This document shows positions 1 through 8,959 of a stretch of 64,000 bases of DNA, piece after piece. Made by a program: the position numbers and the translations under genes. The notes below the pieces were generated by a model. The model saw only the letters and a list, made by a program, of their open reading frames with translations, was not told the origin of the DNA and made no database searches. How positions within the stretch are numbered: the stretch's first letter is position 1; each line of letters opens with the position of its first letter. The stretch spans positions 62,001 through 126,000 of the forward strand of contig CBDCMO010000002.1 of assembly GCA_965219125.1 (NCBI GenBank), written 5' to 3'. This DNA is from JBBSOK01 sp965219125. Its GTDB lineage: Bacteria; Bacteroidota; Bacteroidia; Flavobacteriales; Flavobacteriaceae.

Positions 1-2
1 AT

Positions 3-386
3 GTTCCCCAAGGTGGCGTCCAAAATTATTCGTTCTTAAATTTCTTTTTGCCAACACAGGAATTAACCGAAATGGCTCATAAAGCATTATCAGAAAATGG
101 AGTAGATGCCTGTTTTTATTGGTACAAAAACAATTGGCATTACATAAATGGTTGGGAACATTTGAAAAATAAAATAAGTGCCGGTAATCTTTCTTCGGAA
201 GTAAAAAAACAACTTCAAAATTTTGATGAAGTAGATTTTTCAAAAAGCGATTTTTGGATGGGCCGGACTATTTCTTCATTGGTGAAAATAGGTTGGACTG
301 AAATTCAAATTAAAGAACGTTCAGCAAAAATGGCAAAAATACTTCATCAAATAATTCAAAAGAATAATAGCAAGGTAATTGTATGA
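3..386 (+). CDS. C-terminal part of a probable DegT/DnrJ-type PLP aminotransferase (5' end outside window)
   Basis: The frame is open to the left edge of the window, so the start lies outside it; a TTG at 48 is only an internal codon. The visible ~127 residues contain GVDACFYWYKNNWHY followed by a basic, helical tail ending in a WTE-x-KERSAKM segment. From memory, this resembles the C-terminal domain of DegT/DnrJ/EryC1/StrS aminotransferases of Flavobacteria (small domain; the PLP lysine would be off-window). No catalytic residue is visible, so the family call is an inference. The stop overlaps the start of the next gene (ATGA at 383-386), which suggests translational coupling. Confidence 0.5.
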   Translation, partial: VPQGGVQNYSFLNFFLPTQELTEMAHKALSENGVDACFYWYKNNWHYINGWEHLKNKISAGNLSSEVKKQLQNFDEVDFSKSDFWMGRTISSLVKIGWTEIQIKERSAKMAKILHQIIQKNNSKVIV

Positions 387-1525
387 TGATAAGCAAGAGA
401 TTATTTTTATTACTATTTTTCATTTTACTTTTCATTAAACTGGAAGCGCAAAATGTTAAGGCAAAAGAAATTTCACTTAAAAGAGAGAATACAGATTCAG
501 TGCAACAAGCAAATTTTTATGTTGCCCAAATTATTGATAATAGATTTTTAAAAAGTTATTTGGGCATAATCCAAATTGGAATTTACAATTCTCTCCAACC
601 ACTTGCTTTTGAAAATAAATTGGAAGTTGAATTAAAAAATTTTTATAATCATACATTCCCAAAACACGCTGATGCCAAACCAATCACAATTCGCATTAAC
701 GAACTTATAGTTTCGGAAGATACAAAAGCTTTTAATGAAATAGGTAAAGCAATATTAAAGTTGGATGTTTTGCAGCAAGTTTCAATGGATACCTACGAGA
801 TTTTGGGACAATATGAAGCGGTTTCTAAAAAGAATACACTAGATGCAACAAAAAGCCATATAAAACGGATAAAAGATGTGCTTATGGATTGTTTGCTTCA
901 ATTTTCTATGGATAATCCAGAATTTTTGGCTCGCGGTGAATTGAATCTTTCAGAAAATCCAATCGATACTCAAACTTTAACTGAACCTACTAAAAATAGC
1001 ATGTATGATACCTTTTTTGAACTTCAAAATAACAGGCCCAAAATAGATAACAACATTATTATTAGCAAAGAAGATGAGAGAACGGGAAATATTAATTTAA
1101 CCAATGATAGTACAGGTAATTTAGATTATGCAGCATATTATGATGGTATTATTTTCTATGTAAATTCTAATTTGTATTCAGACGATGGCTATTTTGTAAA
1201 AGCTTTTAAAGTAGATCGTTTTTTGGTTTTCAATGAATTATTATTTGAAGGTAATGGATTTGCAAATGAATATTTAATAGCCGCTTCAAAATCTGGAATG
1301 CCAATTGCAAAAGAACGAACTTGTTTTATATTAGATATTAAAACAGGTAAAATCCATTCTATAAATTTGCAGAGAATGAAGAAACTTTTACTTCCCAAGT
1401 ATCCAGATTCATATAAAGTATATAAACGGTATGGGAAAAAGGATGCAGAGAAAGTTTTTGAAATGTTGAAGCTTTTGTTTGAAAATGAAAATGCTGACGA
1501 AGTTAGGTCTATTCTCTTAAATTAA
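383..1525 (+). CDS. Secreted hypothetical protein
   Basis: A 380-residue protein with a clear signal peptide: MMISKR, a long Leu/Phe/Ile core, then LEAQ at about residues 20-23. It probably enters the periplasm or outer-membrane space. The rest is a mixed alpha/beta protein without a motif I recognise; residues 220-330 look beta-rich. It is coupled to the preceding aminotransferase-like gene by a 4-bp ATGA overlap; a second ATG lies at 386. Its TAA stop overlaps the stop codon of ribBA, which comes from the opposite strand, so there is no space for a terminator between the two. Function unknown. Confidence 0.75.
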   Translation: MMISKRLFLLLFFILLFIKLEAQNVKAKEISLKRENTDSVQQANFYVAQIIDNRFLKSYLGIIQIGIYNSLQPLAFENKLEVELKNFYNHTFPKHADAKPITIRINELIVSEDTKAFNEIGKAILKLDVLQQVSMDTYEILGQYEAVSKKNTLDATKSHIKRIKDVLMDCLLQFSMDNPEFLARGELNLSENPIDTQTLTEPTKNSMYDTFFELQNNRPKIDNNIIISKEDERTGNINLTNDSTGNLDYAAYYDGIIFYVNSNLYSDDGYFVKAFKVDRFLVFNELLFEGNGFANEYLIAASKSGMPIAKERTCFILDIKTGKIHSINLQRMKKLLLPKYPDSYKVYKRYGKKDAEKVFEMLKLLFENENADEVRSILLN

Positions 1526-2670
1526 TACGCAACATAGTCTGTAATTTCAAGACCATAACCAATCATTCCAACACGCTTTGTTTGGCTACTATTACTAACC
1601 AATCTTATTTTATGAATGCCTAAATCGTGCAGAATTTGCGCGCCGATACCAAAATCTTTGCTATCCATTGAAACGGCAGGTGCCTTTGACAGCGTTGTGT
1701 CTTCTTGATTTTCCTTCAACACTTTCAATCGCGAAAGCAAGTTAAGTGATTGGTTTTGCGGATTTATAAAAACAATTGCACCTTTTTCTTCAGCATTTAT
1801 GACACTAAACATATCGTCCAGTTTTTTGTCGGCATTGTTTGTTAACGTCCCTAGAATATCATTATTAACCAATGTTGAATTAACTCTCACCAAAACGGGT
1901 TCATTTTCCTTCCAATTTCCCTTTGTTAATGCAACATGTACTTGTTCGTTCGTGGTTTGTTGGTAGGCGCGTAATCTAAAAGAACCGAATTTTGTATTAA
2001 TATTAAAATCTTCTTTCTTTTGAATTAAGGAATCATGCTCCATTCTGTAAGCAACCAAATCTTCAATTGAAACGAGTTTTAAATCGAATTTTTTAGCAAC
2101 TTCAACCAAGTGAGGCAAGCGCGCCATTGTGCCATCCTCGTTCATAATTTCCACGATTACTCCGGCAGGTTTTAACCCAGCCAATCTTGCAAAATCTATA
2201 GCAGCTTCCGTGTGGCCTGTTCTTCTTAAAACGCCACCATCTTTTGCTTTCAACGGAAAAATATGGCCGGGTTTACTAAAATCGTGCGGTTTTGTATTTT
2301 CATTTATTAAAGCTAAAACCGTTTTCGCTCTGTCAGCTGCCGATATTCCTGTTGTAACTCCATTGCCCTTTAAATCTACCGAAATGGTAAAGGCAGTTTC
2401 CATTGGGTCTGTATTATTGCCTACCATCATATCTAATTGCAATTCCTTACAATGAGATTCCGTTATGGGCGCACAGATTAATCCGCGGCCATGTTTTGCC
2501 ATAAAGTTTATAATCTCCGGCGTCACTTTTTCCGCAGCTGCAAGAAAATCGCCTTCATTTTCACGTTCTTGGTCATCAACAACTATAATAACTTTGCCGT
2601 TTTTTATATCTTCAATAGCCTCTTCAATAGTATTTAATTGAATGTGGATACCGTTTTCTGTAATTGTCAT
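1522..2670 (-). CDS. ribB: RibBA-like 3,4-dihydroxy-2-butanone-4-phosphate synthase with degenerate GTP cyclohydrolase II domain
   Basis: Riboflavin pathway enzyme. The N-terminal ~200 residues are a full DHBP synthase (ribulose 5-phosphate to DHBP plus formate): VDDQERENEGD acidic loop, HGRGLICAP, and the RRTGHTEAA motif with the catalytic His. Residues ~210-382 keep the fold of GTP cyclohydrolase II (FGIGAQILHDLG, KRVGMIGYGLEI). That half has no cysteine at all, so the C-x10-C-x-C zinc site is lost, and the RQEGRGIGL region is replaced by NPQNQSLNL. I infer that only the RibB half is catalytic, and a separate ribA should exist elsewhere. A TACCTTTG element (minus strand, 2691-2698) lies 20 bp upstream and could be a -7 box. 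It is the last gene of the ftsK-lolA-lptG direction. Confidence 0.93.
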   Translation of the reverse strand: MTITENGIHIQLNTIEEAIEDIKNGKVIIVVDDQERENEGDFLAAAEKVTPEIINFMAKHGRGLICAPITESHCKELQLDMMVGNNTDPMETAFTISVDLKGNGVTTGISAADRAKTVLALINENTKPHDFSKPGHIFPLKAKDGGVLRRTGHTEAAIDFARLAGLKPAGVIVEIMNEDGTMARLPHLVEVAKKFDLKLVSIEDLVAYRMEHDSLIQKKEDFNINTKFGSFRLRAYQQTTNEQVHVALTKGNWKENEPVLVRVNSTLVNNDILGTLTNNADKKLDDMFSVINAEEKGAIVFINPQNQSLNLLSRLKVLKENQEDTTLSKAPAVSMDSKDFGIGAQILHDLGIHKIRLVSNSSQTKRVGMIGYGLEITDYVAY

Positions 2671-2846
2671 AATACCGATTTTTAAAGTAGCAAAGGTAAT
2701 TTAAAATTGGCCTTTGGCGAAGTTCAACTAGAGTTTATCGAAGTCAAAAATGAGCAAATATTATTTTATTGTCTCATTTAGATAGTATCAAAATATCATT
2801 TCAGCAGAAATATCTTAATTTGTGAGCTTAGCCGAAATGCCGAATA

Positions 2847-3623
2847 TTAAACATCCTGCAATTTCTTAACTTGTTTTAATAAAATGTTCTTCGGAATTAT
2901 AGGCAACATTTTCATCATTGCCTTTTGACCAAAACTAAGGCCGGAAATTATATCTAGTTTTCCTTCTAGCATTGCTTTGTAGCCAACTTCGGCAACACTG
3001 CGGGCACTTGCTGTATTTTCAAATAATGAGGTTTTATCCATTCCGGAAACTTTTCCGAATTTAGTTTCAGTTGCGCCCGGCATTAGATTGGTTACGGTTA
3101 TATTCGTTTCTCGTAACTCCTCTGCGATTGCATTGCTAAAAGAGGTTACATATGCTTTTGTAGCATAATAAACGGCTTGTAAAGGTCCGGGCATTAAGCT
3201 TGCTGTTGAAGAAACATTTAAAATTCTACCCGAATTACGACCAACAAAATCCTGCAAAAAATAATGGGTTAATGTTGTTAATGCAAGAATATTCAAATTG
3301 ATCATTGAAACATCATCAGCCAATTTCCGTTCGTTGAATTTTCCCATTCCGCCAAAACCTGCATTATTTATGAGGTAATCAACTTGTAAACCAGCCTGTT
3401 TCAATTCTTCATAAATTTCTTTTGTCGCGTTTGGGGCAGTTAAATCTTTTTCAATAACGTAAACACTTATTTTGTGTTTGGCTTCCAGTTCTATTTTTAA
3501 ATCATGTAAAGCTTGAAGACTTCTCGCTACTACTATCAAATTCCCGCCTCTTTCCGCGTGTATTTTAGCAAACTCTTTTCCAATTCCGCTACTTGCGCCT
3601 GTTATTAATGCTGTTTTTAACAT
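2847..3623 (-). CDS. SDR-family NAD(P)-dependent oxidoreductase
   Basis: A classical short-chain dehydrogenase of 258 residues. TGASSGIGKEFA at the N-terminus binds the dinucleotide, NNAG is near residue 88, and the catalytic Ser precedes YYATK (Tyr-x3-Lys) near residue 155. An extended C-terminus continues after the PGATET loop. Substrate unknown; the DltE/YqjQ-like subgroup (ketone or acyl-group reductases) is the best match by feel. It lies between the LptF/G gene (70 bp upstream) and ribBA (176 bp downstream), splitting a pair that I recall as adjacent in other Flavobacteria. Confidence 0.9.
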   Translation of the reverse strand: MLKTALITGASSGIGKEFAKIHAERGGNLIVVARSLQALHDLKIELEAKHKISVYVIEKDLTAPNATKEIYEELKQAGLQVDYLINNAGFGGMGKFNERKLADDVSMINLNILALTTLTHYFLQDFVGRNSGRILNVSSTASLMPGPLQAVYYATKAYVTSFSNAIAEELRETNITVTNLMPGATETKFGKVSGMDKTSLFENTASARSVAEVGYKAMLEGKLDIISGLSFGQKAMMKMLPIIPKNILLKQVKKLQDV

Positions 3624-3693
3624 GTTTTATAATAAATAAGATTGTGTTGAAATGCTTTAAAAGAATAAAATGAGATTTGAATATGAAAAAAAT

Positions 3694-5133
3694 CTATTCT
3701 TTTGAATCCTTCTTTCTAAATAAACGTGCAATGCGTTGAAAGAAGCTATCTATATCTACAATTCCTTGGTCTGTCGTGGCGCGATAGGTAAGCCAAACTC
3801 CCAAAGGCAACATTATGAAAGTACTTAACCACGTGGCAATAAATGGATGCATTGTACCATCTTCCGCGCTATTCTTTGCGAAAATGCCGATAAAGTGATA
3901 GGTTAAAAACAGCAGAATTGAAATAACCATTGGCAATCCCATTCCACCTTTTCTTATGATTGCACCGAGCGGCGCGCCAACAAAGAATAAAATTATACAA
4001 GCAAATGCCAACGCAAACTTTTCGTGGAAAGCGATTTCAGTTTTATTTAAACTTTTTGTTTTTTCTTTGAATTCAGACTTTTTTGCTTCAACAGATTGTA
4101 GCGAACCTTTCACATTATTTAAGGCAAGTGATATTAAATCCGGTTTTTCAACAACATCAAAATAATCCAAAACTTGGGTTGCGTTTGGAATAATATCTAT
4201 AGTTGGATTTTCATATTTTTGAAATCTACCAACGCCGCTTCTAAATTCCATATTAGTTGAAAACCCAGAAATATCCTTAGAATATTGATTTGAAAGTGAA
4301 TCTATTTCAACCACCAATTCACTAACATTAAACATATTAGCGTTATTGAAGTTATTCTCTTTATCCGCATCTTGATTGTTTAACGCGGTTAAATCCAGAT
4401 TTAAATCATATTGCTCAAAATAACTTTTTGCGAATGGTTTTCGCCTTTGCTTTTCATAGTCTTTTGAGAAAACATCGTCGTAATAGTTTCCATTTTTTAA
4501 AATTAGGGATAGCGTGTTGCTGCCTTCAACACTCGCCAATTCTCCTTTTTCGGCAACTATTACTGTACTGTTGTCATTGGGTTGTGCCGCATTTTTTTTA
4601 TGGATAATTACATTTTCCAAAAACTGACCGCGATCGCCACTTTTTTTATCAACCTTTATATTGAAGTCGTCTCCTATTTGGCTGAATTGTCCTTCAACAA
4701 TAATCATAGAAGGTCTAAATTGAGAAATATTTCGACGAAGATTCTGCCATTTATATTCCGAATATGGAATTACGTTGTTGGCAAAGAAGAAAGCAACAAT
4801 TGATAGAACGCCGATAAAAACCATCACACTTCCCATTGCACGTTGCAGGGAAATTCCGGTAGATTTCATTGCGGCAAATTCATATTTTTCGGCAAAGCTG
4901 CCAAATACCATCAACGACGTTACTAAAATTGTAAGCGGTAGAACAAGTGGAATTAATTTTGGAGACACAAACCAAAGAAATTTTAAGATAATCCAAACAT
5001 CTAAATCTTTTCCCGCCAATTCACTTATATAAAGCCAAATGGTTTGTAGCACGAAAATGAACATTAAAATAATGAAGACGCTAAAAAACGTCTTCAAATA
5101 ACTTACTAATATATACCTGTCCAGTATTTTCAA
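3694..5133 (-). CDS. LptF/LptG family LPS-export permease (YjgP/YjgQ)
   Basis: Inner-membrane subunit of the LptBFGC ABC exporter that extracts lipopolysaccharide for transport to the outer membrane. Its 479 residues show three N-terminal membrane helices (about 10-33, 55-80, 100-123), a large periplasmic jellyroll domain (~125-365) and three C-terminal helices with the GAPLGAIIRKGG loop typical of the family. I cannot tell LptF from LptG. The start must be TTG at 5133: no ATG lies between the LolA stop and this point, and protein similarity begins at KILDRYIL. The gene sits in the same reading frame as lolA, nine bases after its stop. Together with lolA it forms an envelope-biogenesis pair. 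Confidence 0.9.
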   Translation of the reverse strand: MKILDRYILVSYLKTFFSVFIILMFIFVLQTIWLYISELAGKDLDVWIILKFLWFVSPKLIPLVLPLTILVTSLMVFGSFAEKYEFAAMKSTGISLQRAMGSVMVFIGVLSIVAFFFANNVIPYSEYKWQNLRRNISQFRPSMIIVEGQFSQIGDDFNIKVDKKSGDRGQFLENVIIHKKNAAQPNDNSTVIVAEKGELASVEGSNTLSLILKNGNYYDDVFSKDYEKQRRKPFAKSYFEQYDLNLDLTALNNQDADKENNFNNANMFNVSELVVEIDSLSNQYSKDISGFSTNMEFRSGVGRFQKYENPTIDIIPNATQVLDYFDVVEKPDLISLALNNVKGSLQSVEAKKSEFKEKTKSLNKTEIAFHEKFALAFACIILFFVGAPLGAIIRKGGMGLPMVISILLFLTYHFIGIFAKNSAEDGTMHPFIATWLSTFIMLPLGVWLTYRATTDQGIVDIDSFFQRIARLFRKKDSKE

Positions 5134-5142
5134 ACGGAAGTA

Positions 5143-5781
5143 TTAATTCAGTTTATTAAGATAATAACCATCTTTTTTGTATTTGGCCTCGTCAAAAGTA
5201 AACAAGGTATTTGAAAGTGGCTGGTTAGTTTTAAATGAATTTACGGTTAACGTATATTTGGTCCCTTTTGCATCTGTCTGTATTAATTTATAAATGTGTT
5301 TTGTTTGCACATCTATTCCCAAAAGGATGTCCTTTATTTCTGCTTTACTATCAATTGGCGTGAGCTTTACAAATTGAATTTTTCTGCCCTGTACATTTTG
5401 CTCTAAATCCATTTTTGCGTTGTATCCTTTTTCATAAAACGTAAGCATTTTTGAAGGCGTTATATCCTTATCGTCATTTGCGTTATAATTTGAAATGGTC
5501 ACTTCTTCATCTTCGGGAACAATTGTATATATTTTTTTACCATCAAAAATTCTGGTTGTCCCCAACATATTTAAAACATATTTGTCTCCAGCTAAAGAAA
5601 CATCTCCGCGTGTATCTTGGTTCACTTTTTCTTTTGAATTGTTTAAGTTGTACTTAAAGTCTATTTGAATATTATCGTAACTCTTCGCCTTTGCAGAAAC
5701 TTCTTTTAAAAGCGCTTTCGCATCCTGCGCGTAGGTTACCGTTGTGAGTAAGAAAATTAAAATAATTGATATTTTTTTCAT
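5143..5781 (-). CDS. lolA: LolA-like outer-membrane lipoprotein carrier
   Basis: Periplasmic chaperone of the LolA fold that ferries lipoproteins to the outer membrane. The start at 5781 gives a clean signal peptide (MKKISIILIFLLTTVTYAQ). ATG 5802 would overlap ftsK by 17 bp and lengthen the n-region, so I prefer 5781, which leaves 4 bp after the ftsK stop. The mature part is an 11-stranded half-barrel type sequence: KSYDNIQIDFKYN at the beginning, TRIFDGKKIYTI and MLTFYEKGY in the middle, LFTFDEAKY at the end. It is 212 residues, normal for the family. Order ftsK-lolA-lptF/G suggests one transcript. Confidence 0.88.
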   Translation of the reverse strand: MKKISIILIFLLTTVTYAQDAKALLKEVSAKAKSYDNIQIDFKYNLNNSKEKVNQDTRGDVSLAGDKYVLNMLGTTRIFDGKKIYTIVPEDEEVTISNYNANDDKDITPSKMLTFYEKGYNAKMDLEQNVQGRKIQFVKLTPIDSKAEIKDILLGIDVQTKHIYKLIQTDAKGTKYTLTVNSFKTNQPLSNTLFTFDEAKYKKDGYYLNKLN

Positions 5782-5785
5782 TGTG

Positions 5786-8200
5786 TTAGCTGTTAGCTTC
5801 ATTTTCAAAATGTTGATTTAATGCGTCTATACTTGAAATATTTACTTGTCTTGCTTTACTTCCTTCAAAAGGACCCACAATCCCCGCAGCTTCTAATTGA
5901 TCAATAATCCTACCAGCGCGATTGTAACCCAATTTAAGTTTTCGTTGTAATAAAGATGCAGAACCTTGTTGCGCAATTACCAGTACTTCTGCGGCTTCGC
6001 GGAACAATTTGTCCCTTTCGCTTATATCAATATCAAGATTTGTGCCACCTTCTTCTCCAACATATTCTGGCAGTAAGAATGCATCCGGATATGCTTTTTG
6101 TGAACCAATAAATTCAGTTATATCATCAACTTCTGGAGTATCCACAAACGCGCATTGTATTCTAACCAACTCGTTCCCTTGTGTGTAAAGCATATCGCCG
6201 CGGCCAATAAGTTGGTCGGCACCGCTGCTATCCAAAATCGTTCGCGAATCTATCTTACTGGTAACTCTAAATGCTACACGTGCAGGGAAGTTTGCCTTAA
6301 TTATACCTGTAATTACGTTAACGGAAGGTCTTTGCGTAGCTACAATTAAATGGATTCCTATAGCTCGCGCCAGTTGTGCCAAACGAGCTATCGGCGTTTC
6401 TACTTCTTTGCCGGCGGTCATAATTAAATCGGCAAATTCATCTATCACCAACACAATATACGGAAGGTATTGGTGGCCATCGTTCGGATTTAGTTTTCGG
6501 TTTTTAAACTTTTCGTTGTATTCCTTAATGTTACGCACCATTGCGTCTTTCAGCAAATCATAACGCGCATCCATTTCAATACAAAGCGAGTTTAATGTGT
6601 GCACAACCTTTGTTGTGTCTGTAATAATCGCTTCTTCAGTATCGGGAAGTTTGGCGAGATAATGTCTTTCAATTTTGTTGAAAAGTGTAAGTTCTACTTT
6701 TTTAGGATCTACCAAAACAAATTTAACTTCGGCCGGATGCTTTTTGTAGAGTAGGGAAGTGAGCACCGCATTTAATCCGACAGATTTACCTTGACCGGTT
6801 GCTCCCGCCATAAGCATATGCGGCATTTTGGCAAGATCTACCACAAAAGTTTCGTTGCTAATTGTTTTTCCAAAAGCTATTGGAAGTTCCATTTCAGCAT
6901 TTTGAAATTTTGGTGAAGCTATCACCGAACGCATTGAAACAACGCGCGGATTTTTATTCGGCACTTCAATACCGATCGTTCCGCGACCGGGAATTGGCGC
7001 AATTATACGAATACCCAAAGCCGAAAGTGACAGCGCAATATCGTCTTCTAAATTTTTTATTTTTGAAATACGAATACCGGCTTCCGGTACAATTTCATAA
7101 AGCGTAACTGTTGGTCCTACAGTTGCTTTTATACTGTCAATCCCAATTTTGTAGTTATTTAATGTATCTACAATTCTGTTTTTATTTTCTTCAAGTTCTT
7201 GTTGATCAATTGTAATACTTGAACCTGCGGAATAATCTTTCAATAATTCAATTGTCGGAAATTTGTATTTTGAAAGTTCAAGACGCGGATCAAATTCGCC
7301 ATAATCTTTCACCAATTTTGCGGCTTGATTTTCTTCAACTTCCTCTTCTTCGGCAATTTGTTCAACCTCCATTGCTACATCACCTTCAACATCACTTTTA
7401 ATTATTATTGTTTGGGGTTTTTGAACTGGCGGATTGGTTACAATCGTTTTTAAAACAGGAACAATTTCATCATCGTCGTAATCTTCTTCTATTTCTATAT
7501 TTTTATTCAGAGAAGTTGGATCATTTACTTTTTTAAGGGAAGCAGCTTCTGAAATTTTTGCTTCTGAAGTATTATCTTCTTCGGAATTAAAATCTGATAC
7601 AACCGATTTTTTGGTTCTTTTAAGTGTTGAAGTAACCATCTCTGGCGTTACTTTCAAACGAATTACCAAATAGATTATTAGAAAAAATGCCATAATAAAA
7701 ATGGTACCGACAAGGCCTAAATAATCTTGAAGAAAATCATTGGTTTCATACCCAAGTACGCCACTAAATAAGGTTGCCTTCGCACCAAAAAATCCGAAAA
7801 ATATACAAACCCATAACATTACCAAAATTCCCCAAAACCAAAATTTTCTGAGTTGGCCTTTCGTATAATCGAAAAAATAATAAACTCCTGATAGCGTAAT
7901 TAAACTTGCCAAGATAAAGGCACCAACTCCAAAACCATCATGAATAAAGAAATTGCCAACATAAGCTCCAAACTTGTTTAGCCAATTTGTAGTTTCTACA
8001 CTTCTATCTGAAATATTCCCAAGTGCGCTCTGGTCTGCCTGCCAAGTAAAAAAATATGATATAAACGAAAACAACAGTGCCAAGCCCAAAAGGAATAAAA
8101 AGCTGCCCCACAAAATTTTATTTTGTTTAGTTAATTTAAAAGAAAATTTCTTTTTGGGAGAATTGGTGCTAGCTGGTTTGGTCTTTCTTTTCTTGGCCAT
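5786..8200 (-). CDS. ftsK: DNA translocase FtsK/SpoIIIE
   Basis: Septum-located ATP-driven DNA pump for chromosome dimer resolution and segregation. The 804 residues contain a basic N-terminus, four membrane helices within ~30-185, a short acidic linker (~200-290, rich in E/D), and the alpha/beta RecA-like motor. Walker A GATGQGKS lies near residue 467 and Walker B LVIDEFADL near 590. A C-terminal gamma winged helix starts near 730 (LLQRKLKLGYNRAGRI), which reads KOPS-like DNA signals. The linker is much shorter than in E. coli, as is usual for Bacteroidetes. A CAAAAATA (TATTTTTG on the minus strand) at 8223-8230 may be its -7 box. Confidence 0.97.
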   Translation of the reverse strand: MAKKRKTKPASTNSPKKKFSFKLTKQNKILWGSFLFLLGLALLFSFISYFFTWQADQSALGNISDRSVETTNWLNKFGAYVGNFFIHDGFGVGAFILASLITLSGVYYFFDYTKGQLRKFWFWGILVMLWVCIFFGFFGAKATLFSGVLGYETNDFLQDYLGLVGTIFIMAFFLIIYLVIRLKVTPEMVTSTLKRTKKSVVSDFNSEEDNTSEAKISEAASLKKVNDPTSLNKNIEIEEDYDDDEIVPVLKTIVTNPPVQKPQTIIIKSDVEGDVAMEVEQIAEEEEVEENQAAKLVKDYGEFDPRLELSKYKFPTIELLKDYSAGSSITIDQQELEENKNRIVDTLNNYKIGIDSIKATVGPTVTLYEIVPEAGIRISKIKNLEDDIALSLSALGIRIIAPIPGRGTIGIEVPNKNPRVVSMRSVIASPKFQNAEMELPIAFGKTISNETFVVDLAKMPHMLMAGATGQGKSVGLNAVLTSLLYKKHPAEVKFVLVDPKKVELTLFNKIERHYLAKLPDTEEAIITDTTKVVHTLNSLCIEMDARYDLLKDAMVRNIKEYNEKFKNRKLNPNDGHQYLPYIVLVIDEFADLIMTAGKEVETPIARLAQLARAIGIHLIVATQRPSVNVITGIIKANFPARVAFRVTSKIDSRTILDSSGADQLIGRGDMLYTQGNELVRIQCAFVDTPEVDDITEFIGSQKAYPDAFLLPEYVGEEGGTNLDIDISERDKLFREAAEVLVIAQQGSASLLQRKLKLGYNRAGRIIDQLEAAGIVGPFEGSKARQVNISSIDALNQHFENEANS

Positions 8201-8283
8201 TAAAGTTTAAGGTTGTTTCACGCAAAAATACAAATAACCAACGGTACGAAATGAATTATATTTTTAAAATTGAAGTTCTTTAA

Positions 8284-8324
8284 AATAAAAACTCTTCAAT
8301 ATTTTAGTGTAAATATTGAAGAGC
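8284..8324 (-). terminator. Rho-independent terminator after the 8349-8918 lipoprotein gene
   Basis: An inverted repeat with 13-bp arms (8292-8304 and 8311-8323; CTCTTCAATATTT on one side) and a 6-base loop. On the minus strand it is followed by a T-rich stretch (TTTTTATTTTA). It ends the tpx-dgkA-lipoprotein transcript upstream of ftsK. Confidence 0.75.
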
Positions 8325-8348
8325 TATATTTCAACTGAAATTAAAATT

Positions 8349-8918
8349 TTATTTATTCATAAGTTTTACAATTGCTCTAGTATCATTAAAGAAAAGATGC
8401 ATTGCGACAGGTTTTGCACCTTGCGGAATTTCAAAAGTATCTTCATCTGATGTTGCGGTTTCTTCAGGTTCAATAGAAAGGCCTCTTGACTTAGGAGCAA
8501 TCTTTTTACCATTATCAAGTTCTAATCTGAAATCCTGTGTTTCAATGTAAAGTCTATCTCCCCCAATTTGTTCTTTATTGGTCACTTCAACTTTATAGGT
8601 AAGTTCAGAACCTTTATCGGCGCCATCCGGATCGGTAAGTTTAATTAATTTTAAATCAATAACTTTTATCTCAGCCTCTTGCTTTTTCCCAAGTACAGCC
8701 ATTGCTGGATCTGTTGTGTACATCACCATATTATTAGATTTCTCGTTGGAATTTGAATCCATTTTTTCAGAATTCATATCGTTTTGTCCTGAAGTAGAAG
8801 CATTAGCATCAGAAGCACTTTGCTCCATCTCATCTTGGTTTTCTGCTTTTTGGTCTTTACAAGAAAATGTCACGCTAACAATTAGCAAAGCGCAAAATAA
8901 TAAGTTTAGTTTTTTCAT
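8349..8918 (-). CDS. Putative lipoprotein, function unknown
   Basis: A 189-residue protein with a lipoprotein-type signal: MKKLNLLFCALLIVSVTFSC, where the Cys at residue 20 would be lipidated. A low-complexity linker rich in Asn, Ser, Asp, Glu and Met (residues 22-65) follows. A beta-rich domain then resembles the immunoglobulin-like folds often annotated as DUF4352-type: GSELTYKVEVTNKE, then RLELDNGKKIAPKS. The order tpx-dgkA-lipoprotein with a terminator behind it suggests one unit. No function can be assigned. Confidence 0.75.
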   Translation of the reverse strand: MKKLNLLFCALLIVSVTFSCKDQKAENQDEMEQSASDANASTSGQNDMNSEKMDSNSNEKSNNMVMYTTDPAMAVLGKKQEAEIKVIDLKLIKLTDPDGADKGSELTYKVEVTNKEQIGGDRLYIETQDFRLELDNGKKIAPKSRGLSIEPEETATSDEDTFEIPQGAKPVAMHLFFNDTRAIVKLMNK

Positions 8919-8959
8919 TTTAGTTTATTTTAGGTTTGAAGTATAAAAGTAAAAAAAAA

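Noticed and set aside
2671..2846. FMN riboswitch upstream of ribBA
   Set aside because: The leader is short and AT-rich and shows none of the conserved FMN-aptamer segments.
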